A DNA stretch of 6,298 nucleotides from NCBI GenBank assembly GCA_002455915.1, contig DKLU01000238.1:1-6298 (forward strand). The letters run 5' to 3'. The DNA is from Chryseobacterium sp. UBA6632 (lineage in GTDB: Bacteria > Bacteroidota > Bacteroidia > Flavobacteriales > Weeksellaceae). Numbering within the stretch: position 1 is the stretch's first letter; every line of letters starts with the position of its first letter. Shown here piece by piece: positions 1 to 6,281 of this stretch. The position numbers were made by a program, and so were the translations under genes. The notes under the pieces are model-generated. The model did no database searches. It was given only the letters and a program-made list of their open reading frames with translations, and was not told where the DNA came from.

Positions 1-1
1 A

Positions 2-274
2 GAAAAGAAAGATCAGGAAACACTTTTCATCGATACCTGGCTGATGAGCTGCCGTGTTTTAAAGCGCGGAATGGAAGATTTTACATTAAATACCATTGTA
101 GATATTGCCAAAAAGAACGGCTTTAAATATGTTGTGGGAGAATATATTCCAACATCTAAAAATCAAATGGTTGCCGATCATTACGGTCGATTAGGATTTG
201 ATGTTCAGGAAGATAAATGGATTTTGAATGTAGATCAATATCAAACTAAAGAAGTTTTTATAACAAATAAATAA
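2..274 (+). CDS. FkbH-like HAD-IIIC family protein, C-terminal end only (5' truncated)
   Basis: This is the last 90 residues of a larger protein; the reading frame is open to the left edge, so the internal ATG at 44 is not the start. The visible part is the GNAT-like C-terminal domain of FkbH proteins. It contains the block IDTWLMSCRVLKRGME and, further on, PTSKNQMVADHYGRLGF, which matches the usual 'PT.KN..V...Y..LGF' end of this domain. Family knowledge: the HAD-IIIC part (missing here) takes D-1,3-bisphosphoglycerate, dephosphorylates it and loads a glyceryl unit onto an acyl carrier protein, as in tetronate and methoxymalonyl-ACP pathways. The next gene, 22 bp downstream, is such a carrier protein, which supports the role. 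The HAD active site and total length cannot be judged from this fragment. Glyceryl as the cargo is therefore an inference from family and context. Confidence 0.85.
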   Translation, partial: EKKDQETLFIDTWLMSCRVLKRGMEDFTLNTIVDIAKKNGFKYVVGEYIPTSKNQMVADHYGRLGFDVQEDKWILNVDQYQTKEVFITNK

Positions 275-296
275 TTCTAAATTTTAATAACGCATT

Positions 297-536
297 ATGG
301 ATAGAAATGAGATTTTAACTAAGCTTACGAATGTTTTTCAAGAAGAATTGGATAACGAAGAAATTGTATTAAACGCTGAAACGACTGCAGATGATATTGA
401 AGAGTGGGATTCTCTTTCTCATATTCAGTTGATTGTGGCTGTTGAAAAGGCTTTCGGGATTCGTTTTACATCTTCAGAAATCCAAAGTTGGAATAATGTC
501 GGTGAAATGGCAGATTCTATAGCTTCGAAATTATAA
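297..536 (+). CDS. Acyl carrier protein
   Basis: A 79-residue acidic, helical protein of normal carrier-protein length. The phosphopantetheine attachment motif is EEWDSLSH (residues 35-42), with Ser39 as the expected attachment site, followed by the typical helix II (IQLIVAVEKAFGIRF). It is a discrete, dedicated carrier and not obviously the fatty-acid synthesis AcpP, which normally has the motif DSLD and sits with fab genes. Placed directly after the FkbH gene and before an MBOAT/SGNH pair, it is the likely equivalent of DltC, carrying an acyl unit (probably glyceryl) as a thioester in the cytoplasm until the MBOAT takes it. No Shine-Dalgarno sequence precedes the ATG, as is common in Bacteroidota. 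Its stop codon shares one base with the next start (TAATG, 534-538), which suggests coupled translation. Confidence 0.95.
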   Translation: MDRNEILTKLTNVFQEELDNEEIVLNAETTADDIEEWDSLSHIQLIVAVEKAFGIRFTSSEIQSWNNVGEMADSIASKL

Positions 537-916
537 TGAAATTTCATCACGTTGGGGTTGCCTGTAAAGATGTACAGGCAGAACTCCAAAATATCAGAAA
601 GCTTCATAAAATTGTTGAAGAAACTGCCGTGGTTTTTGATCCTAATCAACAAGCAGAACTTTGCATGGTGACGGTTGAAGATGGTTTAAATATCGAATTT
701 GTTTCGGGAAAACCTGTTGAGAATCTTTTGAAAAAAAGAATTTCTTACTACCATATTTGTTATGAGGTTGAAGATATTAACGCAACCATAGAACATCTTA
801 CACAAAATGGAGGAATGTTGATCTCTCCGCCCAAAGAAGCTATTCTTTTCAATAATCGAAAAGTAGCTTTTTTGATGCTTCCTTATGGAATTGTTGAACT
901 TTTAAACGCGAATTGA
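536..916 (+). CDS. VOC-superfamily (glyoxalase/methylmalonyl-CoA epimerase-like) protein
   Basis: 126 residues, one VOC domain of two beta-alpha-beta-beta-beta modules. It opens with FHHVGVACKD (residues 3-12), typical of methylmalonyl-CoA epimerase-like proteins. The second module begins at YYHICYEVEDI (71-81) and ends with YGIVELLN (117-124). A complete candidate metal-binding set can be picked out: His5, Glu54 (in NIEFVSG), His73 and Glu121. The positions resemble the His/Glu/His/Glu set of glyoxalase I; methylmalonyl-CoA epimerase uses His/Gln/His/Glu. It is therefore probably a metalloenzyme. The reaction is unknown. Lying between a carrier protein and its acyltransferase, it may act on the carrier-bound acyl unit, for example by epimerising the carbon next to the thioester; this is inference. 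Its start overlaps the carrier-protein stop by one base and its stop overlaps the MBOAT start by one base (TGATG, 914-918). Confidence 0.9.
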   Translation: MKFHHVGVACKDVQAELQNIRKLHKIVEETAVVFDPNQQAELCMVTVEDGLNIEFVSGKPVENLLKKRISYYHICYEVEDINATIEHLTQNGGMLISPPKEAILFNNRKVAFLMLPYGIVELLNAN

Positions 917-2334
917 TGCAGTTTACATCATTAGTATTCATTCTTTTTTTCTCAGTTGTTTTTGCTGTCTACTGGTGGGTTTTAGGTAAAAAACTTAAAG
1001 CACAGAATGTATTTTTACTATTGGCCAGTTATATTTTTTATGCCAATTGGGATTGGAGATTTTTAATACTTTTGATTACAAGCTCGGCAATTAGTTATTA
1101 TTTAGGATTAAAGATTTCTGAAAGTCAAGAGCCTAAACGAAAGAAATTATTAGTCAATCTTGGGCTTCTTTTTTCTATCGGGACGCTGTTTTATTTTAAA
1201 TATTTCAATTTCTTTATAGATTCTTTTGCCGATTTATTTAATATTAAAAGCACCCTTACGTTAACGATCATCCTTCCTTTGGGTATCAGTTTTTATACTT
1301 TTAGAATGATTAGTTATCTTCTTGATATAAAGAATAATAAATTGAAAGCAGAAACCGATGCGTTGGCTTTTTTCAATTATATTGCGTTCTTTCCGAGTAT
1401 GACTTCCGGGCCGATTGATAAAGCTGGATTATTGTTGCCTCAATTAAAAAAAGAAAGAGTTTTTACGGTTGAAAACGGTTCAGATGCTGCGAGACAAATT
1501 CTTTTAGGAGCATTTAAAAAGTTAGTGGTTGCCAATAGCATTACACCGATTACTCAAGAAGTATTTCAAAATTACGATCACCTTTCAGGAAGCACAATTG
1601 CTTTCGGAGTGATTCTATTCCTTTTTGAAATGTATGCCGATTTTTCGGGATATTCTGATATGGCGATTGGTTTTGCAAAATTATTAGGTTTTAAAATCAC
1701 GAAAAACTTTGCTTTCCCATTGTTTGCGCAAAATATTGCAGATTACTGGCGAAAATGGCATATTTCACTAACTTCTTGGTTAACGGAATACGTTTTTACA
1801 CCCTTGGTTATTCAGTTTAGAGACTATGAAAAGAAGGGATTAATTGCCGCTATTATTTTGAATTTTATATTAATTGGAGCTTGGCACGGACCGAGATTTA
1901 CCTTTGTATTGTTCGGATTACTTCACGGACTTTATTATGTTCCTTTGATTTTAAAAGACAAATTAAACAAGAAGAAAAAATTTACCAAATCTATTCCTAC
2001 GCTTCCGGAATTTGGAAATATTATGCTTACAATGACTATGGTTTGCTTTGCTTTAGTTCTTTTTGTGGCACCGAATCTTACAGACGCTTTCGGAATGTAT
2101 GGCAGAATTTTCAGCCTCTCATTGTTCTCGATTCCGAAATTTATTCAGGTTAAAATTTTAGGATTAATAGGAATCATTATTTTGATAGACTGGTTGAATA
2201 AAGATAAAGAACACGGTCTTGAAATCAGCCGTTTCAAGCCTGTTACAAGAAGACTATTTTACATTTTCCTGATTTTTATGATCATGTATTACGGTGTATT
2301 TGGAAATGGAAGTTTTATCTATGAACAGTTTTAA
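916..2334 (+). CDS. MBOAT family membrane O-acyltransferase (DltB/AlgI-like) with C-terminal FxYxxF motif
   Basis: A 472-residue multi-spanning membrane protein, usual length for the bacterial DltB/AlgI branch. Visible motifs are FFPSMTSGPIDK (158-169), YADFSGYSDMAIG (240-252), DYWRKWHISLTSW (276 onward, conserved His282) and IGAWHGPRF (320-328), whose His324 is the expected catalytic histidine. Hydrophobic segments run from residue 1 to the last helix just before the C-terminus. The protein ends exactly in SFIYEQF; residues 467-472 fit FxYxxF, the extracytoplasmic 'acyl shuttle' motif whose tyrosine (Tyr469 here) receives the acyl group and hands it to the partner transferase. In the Dlt system that motif sits on the microprotein DltX; here it is fused to the MBOAT. 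Likely role: moving the acyl unit from the carrier protein to the outer face of the inner membrane for glycan O-acylation. The ATG at 916 is preferred to the in-frame TTG at 913 because it gives the one-base TGATG overlap seen upstream. Confidence 0.95.
   Translation: MQFTSLVFILFFSVVFAVYWWVLGKKLKAQNVFLLLASYIFYANWDWRFLILLITSSAISYYLGLKISESQEPKRKKLLVNLGLLFSIGTLFYFKYFNFFIDSFADLFNIKSTLTLTIILPLGISFYTFRMISYLLDIKNNKLKAETDALAFFNYIAFFPSMTSGPIDKAGLLLPQLKKERVFTVENGSDAARQILLGAFKKLVVANSITPITQEVFQNYDHLSGSTIAFGVILFLFEMYADFSGYSDMAIGFAKLLGFKITKNFAFPLFAQNIADYWRKWHISLTSWLTEYVFTPLVIQFRDYEKKGLIAAIILNFILIGAWHGPRFTFVLFGLLHGLYYVPLILKDKLNKKKKFTKSIPTLPEFGNIMLTMTMVCFALVLFVAPNLTDAFGMYGRIFSLSLFSIPKFIQVKILGLIGIIILIDWLNKDKEHGLEISRFKPVTRRLFYIFLIFMIMYYGVFGNGSFIYEQF
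2308..2312 (+). promoter_or_regulatory. Shine-Dalgarno-like GGAAG deciding the SGNH gene start
   Basis: GGAAG ends 8 bases before the ATG at 2321, good spacing for a ribosome binding site. It lies inside the 3' end of the MBOAT gene. None of the other starts in the window has a comparable sequence. It favours 2321 over the other in-frame candidates GTG 2294, ATG 2306 and ATG 2336. Bacteroidota rely little on such sites, so the evidence is moderate. Confidence 0.45.
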
Positions 2335-3262
2335 TATGAAGAAGTTTTTAATTAAAATATCGTTTTATATTGTAGGAATTGTGGCCGTTCTACTGTTCTT
2401 GGGAACTTATGCAGACGGCAATACAGATGATAATTACAGACATTATATTGGGCCAAGTCCTTCAAATATGATCTTGGGAGATTCCCGCGGCGGACAAGCT
2501 TTAGTTCCGGACGTTTTGGACGAAAAATTTAAAGGTAAAACATTTAATAATTTCGCTTTAAATATTGGAGATTCGCCTTACGGACAGGTTTATCTTGAAG
2601 CGTTAAAGAAAAAAATAAATCCCGATACAAAAGACGGAATTTTTATTTTAACGGTTGATCCTTGGTGTTTTTCAATGGATAAAAGTTTGGAAAATTCAAA
2701 AGAAGATCCGGATAAAAATTCCCCTCTGGCAGATATGAATTTTTTCAACATGACTCCGAATTATGAATATCTTTTAAAACATTATTCAAGAAGTTGGTTT
2801 AATATTTACAGAGAAAGGGAAGAAGCTGGAAAATCTGTAACCTATTTGCATAAAAACGGCTGGATGGAAGTAAACGTAGACGTACATCCTGATAGTGTAA
2901 GCGCAAGAGCGGTAAAAAAGATTGAAGGCTATACAGATTTAATGAAGAATCAAAAAGTATCACCATTCAGAATAAAAGGTTTTATTGATATGATTCAATA
3001 TCTGAAGAATAAAGGGAGCGTTTATATTGTAAGAATTCCAGCTTTTGGTGGAATGATGAAGCTTGAAGATCAATACGCACCCGATTTCAGTGAAAAAATA
3101 CAGAATATTGCTAACGAAAATGGAATAAAGTTCTTCGATTTATCTAAAAAACCGGATGATTATATTTATACAGACGGAAACCACATGTATAAAGAATCTG
3201 GTAAAAAGTTTACCGCTCAGATTGCTGATTCTATCTTATTGGATAAGAAAAAGTTAAAATAA
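2321..3262 (+). CDS. Membrane-anchored SGNH/DltD-like acyl-transfer protein
   Basis: 313 residues. An N-terminal hydrophobic helix (about residues 9-28, after a Lys-containing head) is an uncleaved anchor or signal; the rest is soluble and should lie in the periplasm. The SGNH block I is MILGDSRGGQ (50-59) with nucleophile Ser55. The end of the domain has TDGNHMYKESG (284-294), giving the Asp285-x-x-His288 pair of SGNH block V. Like DltD beside DltB, or AlgJ/AlgX beside AlgI, it follows an MBOAT gene and is probably the second transferase, taking the acyl group from the MBOAT C-terminal tyrosine onto Ser55 and placing it on a glycan. Overall similarity to DltD is by motif and context only; an esterase that removes acyl groups is an alternative. 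The chosen start overlaps the MBOAT gene by 14 bp; ATG 2336, two bases after the MBOAT stop, remains possible (MKKFLIKI start). Confidence 0.85.
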   Translation: MNSFNMKKFLIKISFYIVGIVAVLLFLGTYADGNTDDNYRHYIGPSPSNMILGDSRGGQALVPDVLDEKFKGKTFNNFALNIGDSPYGQVYLEALKKKINPDTKDGIFILTVDPWCFSMDKSLENSKEDPDKNSPLADMNFFNMTPNYEYLLKHYSRSWFNIYREREEAGKSVTYLHKNGWMEVNVDVHPDSVSARAVKKIEGYTDLMKNQKVSPFRIKGFIDMIQYLKNKGSVYIVRIPAFGGMMKLEDQYAPDFSEKIQNIANENGIKFFDLSKKPDDYIYTDGNHMYKESGKKFTAQIADSILLDKKKLK

Positions 3263-4192
3263 ATTCTTTCTGAAATTAATATTAAATAGCCCAGAACGAA
3301 TACTGGGATAATCTGTAATCAAATATTTACCGATCATTCCCCATTTTTTGATTTTTGGAGCCAAAGCGATCTCGAAACTTCGATGCATTCTGTTGATATG
3401 AGTTTTTACATTTTCAGGGAGTGTTTCTTCGTTTTTAGCCCAATTATTAAGCTCGTTCCACAGTAAAACGCGGGTTGTTGCAGGATTTATTTTGCCGGAA
3501 TTCACCTTTGTGATTCTGTTGTCTTCATGCACGCCCCTCATGGCCACAGCTTGGTCTAAAATGCCAGGATAAAGATCGAGGTAATAGGAGAGTCTGAAAA
3601 GAAATTCACTGTCCTGATGAAGCCTTAAATTTGTTTTAAAGAAATCCTGCATTTTGTGTAACGATGCTTGACGAATCGTAAGAGCATCAAGCGTAAACTG
3701 CCCGAAAGTTCCTCGCATATGGATTTGCCCGGGAAAAACGTCTTTCGGATGATGCTTTTCATAAACCGTCGTTAAACGATCTTGATATTGATTATAATAT
3801 TGTTCCTTTGCTTTTTCCGAATAATACTGTACTCCAATAGCGCCATAGACACCTTCTACTTCTGACTTTTTAAATAACTCTTTCTCTGCATCGAAACGAT
3901 TGGGTAAATAATAATCATCTGCATCTAGAAAAGCAATAAAATCTCCGGTCGCTTTTTCAAGACCTAGATTTCGAGACGCTCCGGCACCATGATTTTCTTG
4001 ATCGGGATGTTGAAAAAGCTTTACTTTTTCATATTGTAAGGCTAATTCCTGACAAATTTTTAAAGCGTTATCCGGCGATTTATCTTCAATTAAAATAATT
4101 TCGAAAACCTCTTCAAACTGCAAAGCAGATTCTACAGCCTGAGAAACGTATTTTTCGGCATTATAAACGGGAACGATGACAGATATTTTCAT
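3254..4192 (-). CDS. Glycosyltransferase family 2 (GT-A fold), tandem copy 1
   Basis: 312 residues, cytoplasmic, no membrane helices seen. The N-terminal GT-A domain begins SVIVPVYNAEKYV (4-16). The nucleotide-sugar binding acid is in LIEDKSPDN (Asp37), then HGAGASRNLGLEKA (68-81) and the metal-binding DADD (90-93, a DxD variant) followed by YYLPNRFDAEK. HQDSEF (192-197) fits the later acidic motif that usually supplies the catalytic base (Asp194). GVHEDNRIT and INPATTRVLLW follow in the C-terminal part. It should transfer a sugar from a nucleotide donor to a lipid-linked glycan precursor; donor and acceptor are unknown. It is about 72% identical, without gaps, to the gene upstream (4208-5146), so they are duplicates. 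Its start is 15 bp after that gene's stop. Its last 9 bp overlap the end of the opposite-strand SGNH gene. Confidence 0.94.
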   Translation of the reverse strand: MKISVIVPVYNAEKYVSQAVESALQFEEVFEIILIEDKSPDNALKICQELALQYEKVKLFQHPDQENHGAGASRNLGLEKATGDFIAFLDADDYYLPNRFDAEKELFKKSEVEGVYGAIGVQYYSEKAKEQYYNQYQDRLTTVYEKHHPKDVFPGQIHMRGTFGQFTLDALTIRQASLHKMQDFFKTNLRLHQDSEFLFRLSYYLDLYPGILDQAVAMRGVHEDNRITKVNSGKINPATTRVLLWNELNNWAKNEETLPENVKTHINRMHRSFEIALAPKIKKWGMIGKYLITDYPSIRSGLFNINFRKNLF

Positions 4193-4207
4193 TAGTATAA
4201 ATTTAAC

Positions 4208-5146
4208 CTAAAATATCGAATGTCTGAAATTAATATTATATAATCCTGAACGAATGCTTGGGTAGTCGGTGATGAGGTATTTTGTAATCATTGCGTATTT
4301 TTTGAATCTTGGAGCAACGGCAATCTCAAAACTTCGATACATTCGATGGATATGAATTTTCACATTTTCCGGTATAGAAGGCTCGTTCTGTGCCCATTGA
4401 TCTAGTTCTTTCCACAGTAAAACACGCGTTGTTGCAGGATTTATTTTGGCAGAATCTACTGTTGTAATTCTGTTGTTTTCATGAATACCTCTCAGAGCCA
4501 CAGGCGTTTCGTTAATTCCTGTATACAATTTTAAGTAATAGGCTAGTCTCACAACAAATTCAGAATCCTGATGGAGTCGGAGAGAGGTTTCGAACATTTT
4601 ATGAATCTTCGACATTGAAGATTTTCTTAGCGTTAAAGCATCTAAATGAATCAATCCAAAAGTTCCTCTAAAATGAACTAATCCTTGATAAACATGCTCT
4701 GGCTCAGTTTTTTTATATACAGTATCCAATTTGTCTTGATAAATAGGATAATATTGTTCTCTCGCTTTTTCCGAATAATATTGAACACCAGTGGCTCCGT
4801 AAACGCCTTCTACTTTAGGATTTTTAAACAAATCTCTTTCCGCATCAAAACGATTGGGTAAATAAATGTCATCTGCATCTAGAAATGCAATAAAATCTCC
4901 GGTTACCTTTTCCAAACCCAAATTTCTTGAAGCTCCTGCCCCGTGATTCCCTTTGTCAGGATGTTGATAAAGCTTTACCTGATTATATTTTTCCGCTAAT
5001 TTCTGACAAACTTCCAGCGCATTATCGGGCGATTTGTCTTCAATTAAAACAACCTCATAGACTTCTTCAAACTGCAAAGCCGATTCCACAGCTTGTGAAA
5101 CATACTTTTCAGCATTATAAACGGGAATGATGACGGATATTTTCAT
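4208..5146 (-). CDS. Glycosyltransferase family 2 (GT-A fold), tandem copy 2
   Basis: 312 residues, the same length as copy 1, with every motif at the same residue number: SVIIPVYNAEKYV (4-16), Asp37 in LIEDKSPDN, HGAGASRN (68-75), DADD (90-93) and HQDSEF (192-197). The catalytic residues are therefore intact in both copies, and neither looks like a decaying duplicate. By hand count the copies differ at about 86 of 312 positions: about 23 in residues 1-133, 28 in residues 134-191 and 35 in residues 192-312. The middle stretch just before the HQD motif has changed most, which fits altered acceptor choice with a shared donor-binding half (inference). It lies 2 bp downstream of the third paralogue and 15 bp upstream of copy 1, all in one direction, so one transcript is likely. 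No Shine-Dalgarno sequence precedes it. Confidence 0.94.
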   Translation of the reverse strand: MKISVIIPVYNAEKYVSQAVESALQFEEVYEVVLIEDKSPDNALEVCQKLAEKYNQVKLYQHPDKGNHGAGASRNLGLEKVTGDFIAFLDADDIYLPNRFDAERDLFKNPKVEGVYGATGVQYYSEKAREQYYPIYQDKLDTVYKKTEPEHVYQGLVHFRGTFGLIHLDALTLRKSSMSKIHKMFETSLRLHQDSEFVVRLAYYLKLYTGINETPVALRGIHENNRITTVDSAKINPATTRVLLWKELDQWAQNEPSIPENVKIHIHRMYRSFEIAVAPRFKKYAMITKYLITDYPSIRSGLYNINFRHSIF

Positions 5147-5148
5147 AC

Positions 5149-6084
5149 TTATCGGTTGAGATATGTAAAACGATATTGTGTTTTTAAAATAAGCGGGTGT
5201 TTGATGACCTCTAAAAAGATGTTTGAATATTTGTTCAATCCTTTTTTCAGCGCCAGATCAAATGATTTATAAGTTAAATAAATTTTAGCTTTAGCTTCAG
5301 GCGATAATGCGTTTGCTTTAGCCCAATCATTCATTGAGGTCCAAAGTAGCAGCTGTCTTTCATTGTATTGAGGTGAATATCTTACAATTTTTGTAATTCT
5401 GTTATTGTCATGAACACCTCTTATAGCAATAGCTTTATCTATAATTCCGGATTTCAGATGACAATGAAATGCCAGTTTAACAATGAAATCTGAGTCCTGA
5501 TGTACACGAAGTTTTTCGTTAAAGCGTAAATTATTCTTTTCTAAAGCTGATTTTCTAATAGTCAAAGCGTTCAAATGAAAAAAAGTTCCGAAGACTTTGG
5601 GAGTTAAGCCCAATAATCCCAAAAATACGTTATTGCCTTCTGCTGGAAAATTTACTGTAGTTAAAGAAATATTTTTAAATTTTTCTTCAAATTCTTTTCT
5701 ACCTTTCTCGGTTAAATACTCCACGCCAATAGCGCCAAATACTCCCTCAATTTTTTCATCTTTAAAAATTTCTTTTTCTGCATCAAAACGATTCGGAAGA
5801 TAATAATCATCAGAATCTAAAAATGAAATAAACTCGCAACTTGCTTTTTCTAATCCTAAATTTCGGGTAGCTCCTGCGCCATGATTTTCTTTGTCGGGAT
5901 GCTGATACAATTTAATCCGTGAATCTTTCAATACCAACTTTTGACAAACCTCTAAAGAATTGTCGGTAGATTTATCTTCAATTAAAACGATTTCCTTTAC
6001 TTCGTTTAATTGCAAGGCAGAATCTACAGCTTTTTCTAAAAATTCTGAGGCATTATAAACAGGGATGATTACAGAAACATTCAT
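5149..6084 (-). CDS. Glycosyltransferase family 2 (GT-A fold), diverged third paralogue
   Basis: 311 residues. The first 100 residues are about 70% identical to copy 2 by hand count and carry the same landmarks: SVIIPVYNAS (4-13), Asp37 in LIEDKSTDN, HGAGATRN (68-75), DSDD (90-93), then YYLPNRFDAEKE. The acidic motif is HQDSDF at 195-200, shifted by three residues because of small insertions in the middle region (around 135-165). RGVHDNNRITK is shared, but the last 70 residues are clearly different from the other two and lack the INPATTR block. It is thus an older member of the same family, probably adding a different sugar or acting on another acceptor. Its ATG overlaps the stop of the upstream gene in the four-base ATGA (6081-6084), pointing to coupled translation. 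Confidence 0.93.
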   Translation of the reverse strand: MNVSVIIPVYNASEFLEKAVDSALQLNEVKEIVLIEDKSTDNSLEVCQKLVLKDSRIKLYQHPDKENHGAGATRNLGLEKASCEFISFLDSDDYYLPNRFDAEKEIFKDEKIEGVFGAIGVEYLTEKGRKEFEEKFKNISLTTVNFPAEGNNVFLGLLGLTPKVFGTFFHLNALTIRKSALEKNNLRFNEKLRVHQDSDFIVKLAFHCHLKSGIIDKAIAIRGVHDNNRITKIVRYSPQYNERQLLLWTSMNDWAKANALSPEAKAKIYLTYKSFDLALKKGLNKYSNIFLEVIKHPLILKTQYRFTYLNR

Positions 6085-6281
6085 GCTTTGCTATATATGG
6101 ATTTTAATTTTTCACTGAAGATATCAGGATCATGGTTCTTTTTAATTCTTTCAACTGAATTTTTTGATTTTTCTTTCAATTGTTCAGGATTGGCAAAGAT
6201 ATCTTCTATAATATTCTCAAGTTGAGATTTTATGGCTTTTTTAAGCTCTTCTTTTTGTTCATCTGTATAATAAAGCGCCTG
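6081..6281 (-). CDS. C-terminal end of a probable GT4-type (group 1) glycosyltransferase, 5' truncated by contig end
   Basis: An open frame on the minus strand enters from the right edge and stops at TGA 6083-6081. It gives 66 genuine residues; codons beyond 6281 derive from adapter. The tail is charged and helical, beginning QALYYTDEQKEEL and ending with NPEQLKEKS, VERIKKNHDPDIFSEKL and YSKA. The layout 'NPE.L..KS...V.RI...HDPD.F..KL..IY' resembles the C-terminal helices of GT4/GT-B glycosyltransferases, which commonly end this way, and the neighbouring genes are glycosyltransferases. No catalytic motif is present in the fragment, so the family call is tentative. The overlap with the next gene (ATGA) shows that they belong to one operon. 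Confidence 0.5.
   Translation of the reverse strand, partial: QALYYTDEQKEELKKAIKSQLENIIEDIFANPEQLKEKSKNSVERIKKNHDPDIFSEKLKSIYSKA

Larger units (their letters stand above)
3254..5146 (-). repeat. Tandem gene duplication (two direct units, period 954 bp)
   Basis: Unit 1 is 3254-4192 and unit 2 is 4208-5146, each 939 bp, in direct orientation with 15 bp between. The reading frames align without gaps and share short identical DNA runs, for example around 3895-3950 versus 4849-4904 and around 3460-3491 versus 4414-4445. The third gene (5149-6084) is a more distant member of the same array. Duplication followed by point divergence explains this. The remaining DNA similarity could support unequal recombination. 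Confidence 0.85.

Noticed and set aside
275..296. Gap between the FkbH and ACP genes as a possible promoter
   Set aside because: Only 22 bp, A/T-rich, with no Bacteroidota -7 (TAnnTTTG) or -33 element. Read-through from the FkbH gene is the simpler explanation.
297..536. Carrier protein as the housekeeping fatty-acid AcpP
   Set aside because: The attachment motif is DSLSH instead of the usual DSLD, and the neighbours are FkbH, VOC and MBOAT genes instead of fab genes, so a dedicated carrier fits better.
425..652. 75-codon minus-strand open frame across the ACP/VOC junction
   Set aside because: It is antisense to two well-supported genes, with no recognisable protein features.
1881..2153. 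90-codon + strand open frame inside the MBOAT gene
   Set aside because: It lies wholly within the strongly supported MBOAT frame, gives a low-complexity sequence with no domain, and begins without a ribosome binding site or ATG context. It is a shadow frame.
3291..3308. Inverted repeat CCCAG-8 nt-CTGGG near the convergent junction as a possible terminator
   Set aside because: The stem is only five pairs, lies inside the GT2 coding sequence, has no T-run after it on either strand, and is not kept at the matching place in the duplicate gene.
4927..5130. 67-codon + strand open frame opposite the second GT2 gene
   Set aside because: It is antisense to a conserved GT2 region (the HGAGASRN and IEDKSPDN blocks), which fully explains the sequence. 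The translation resembles no known family.
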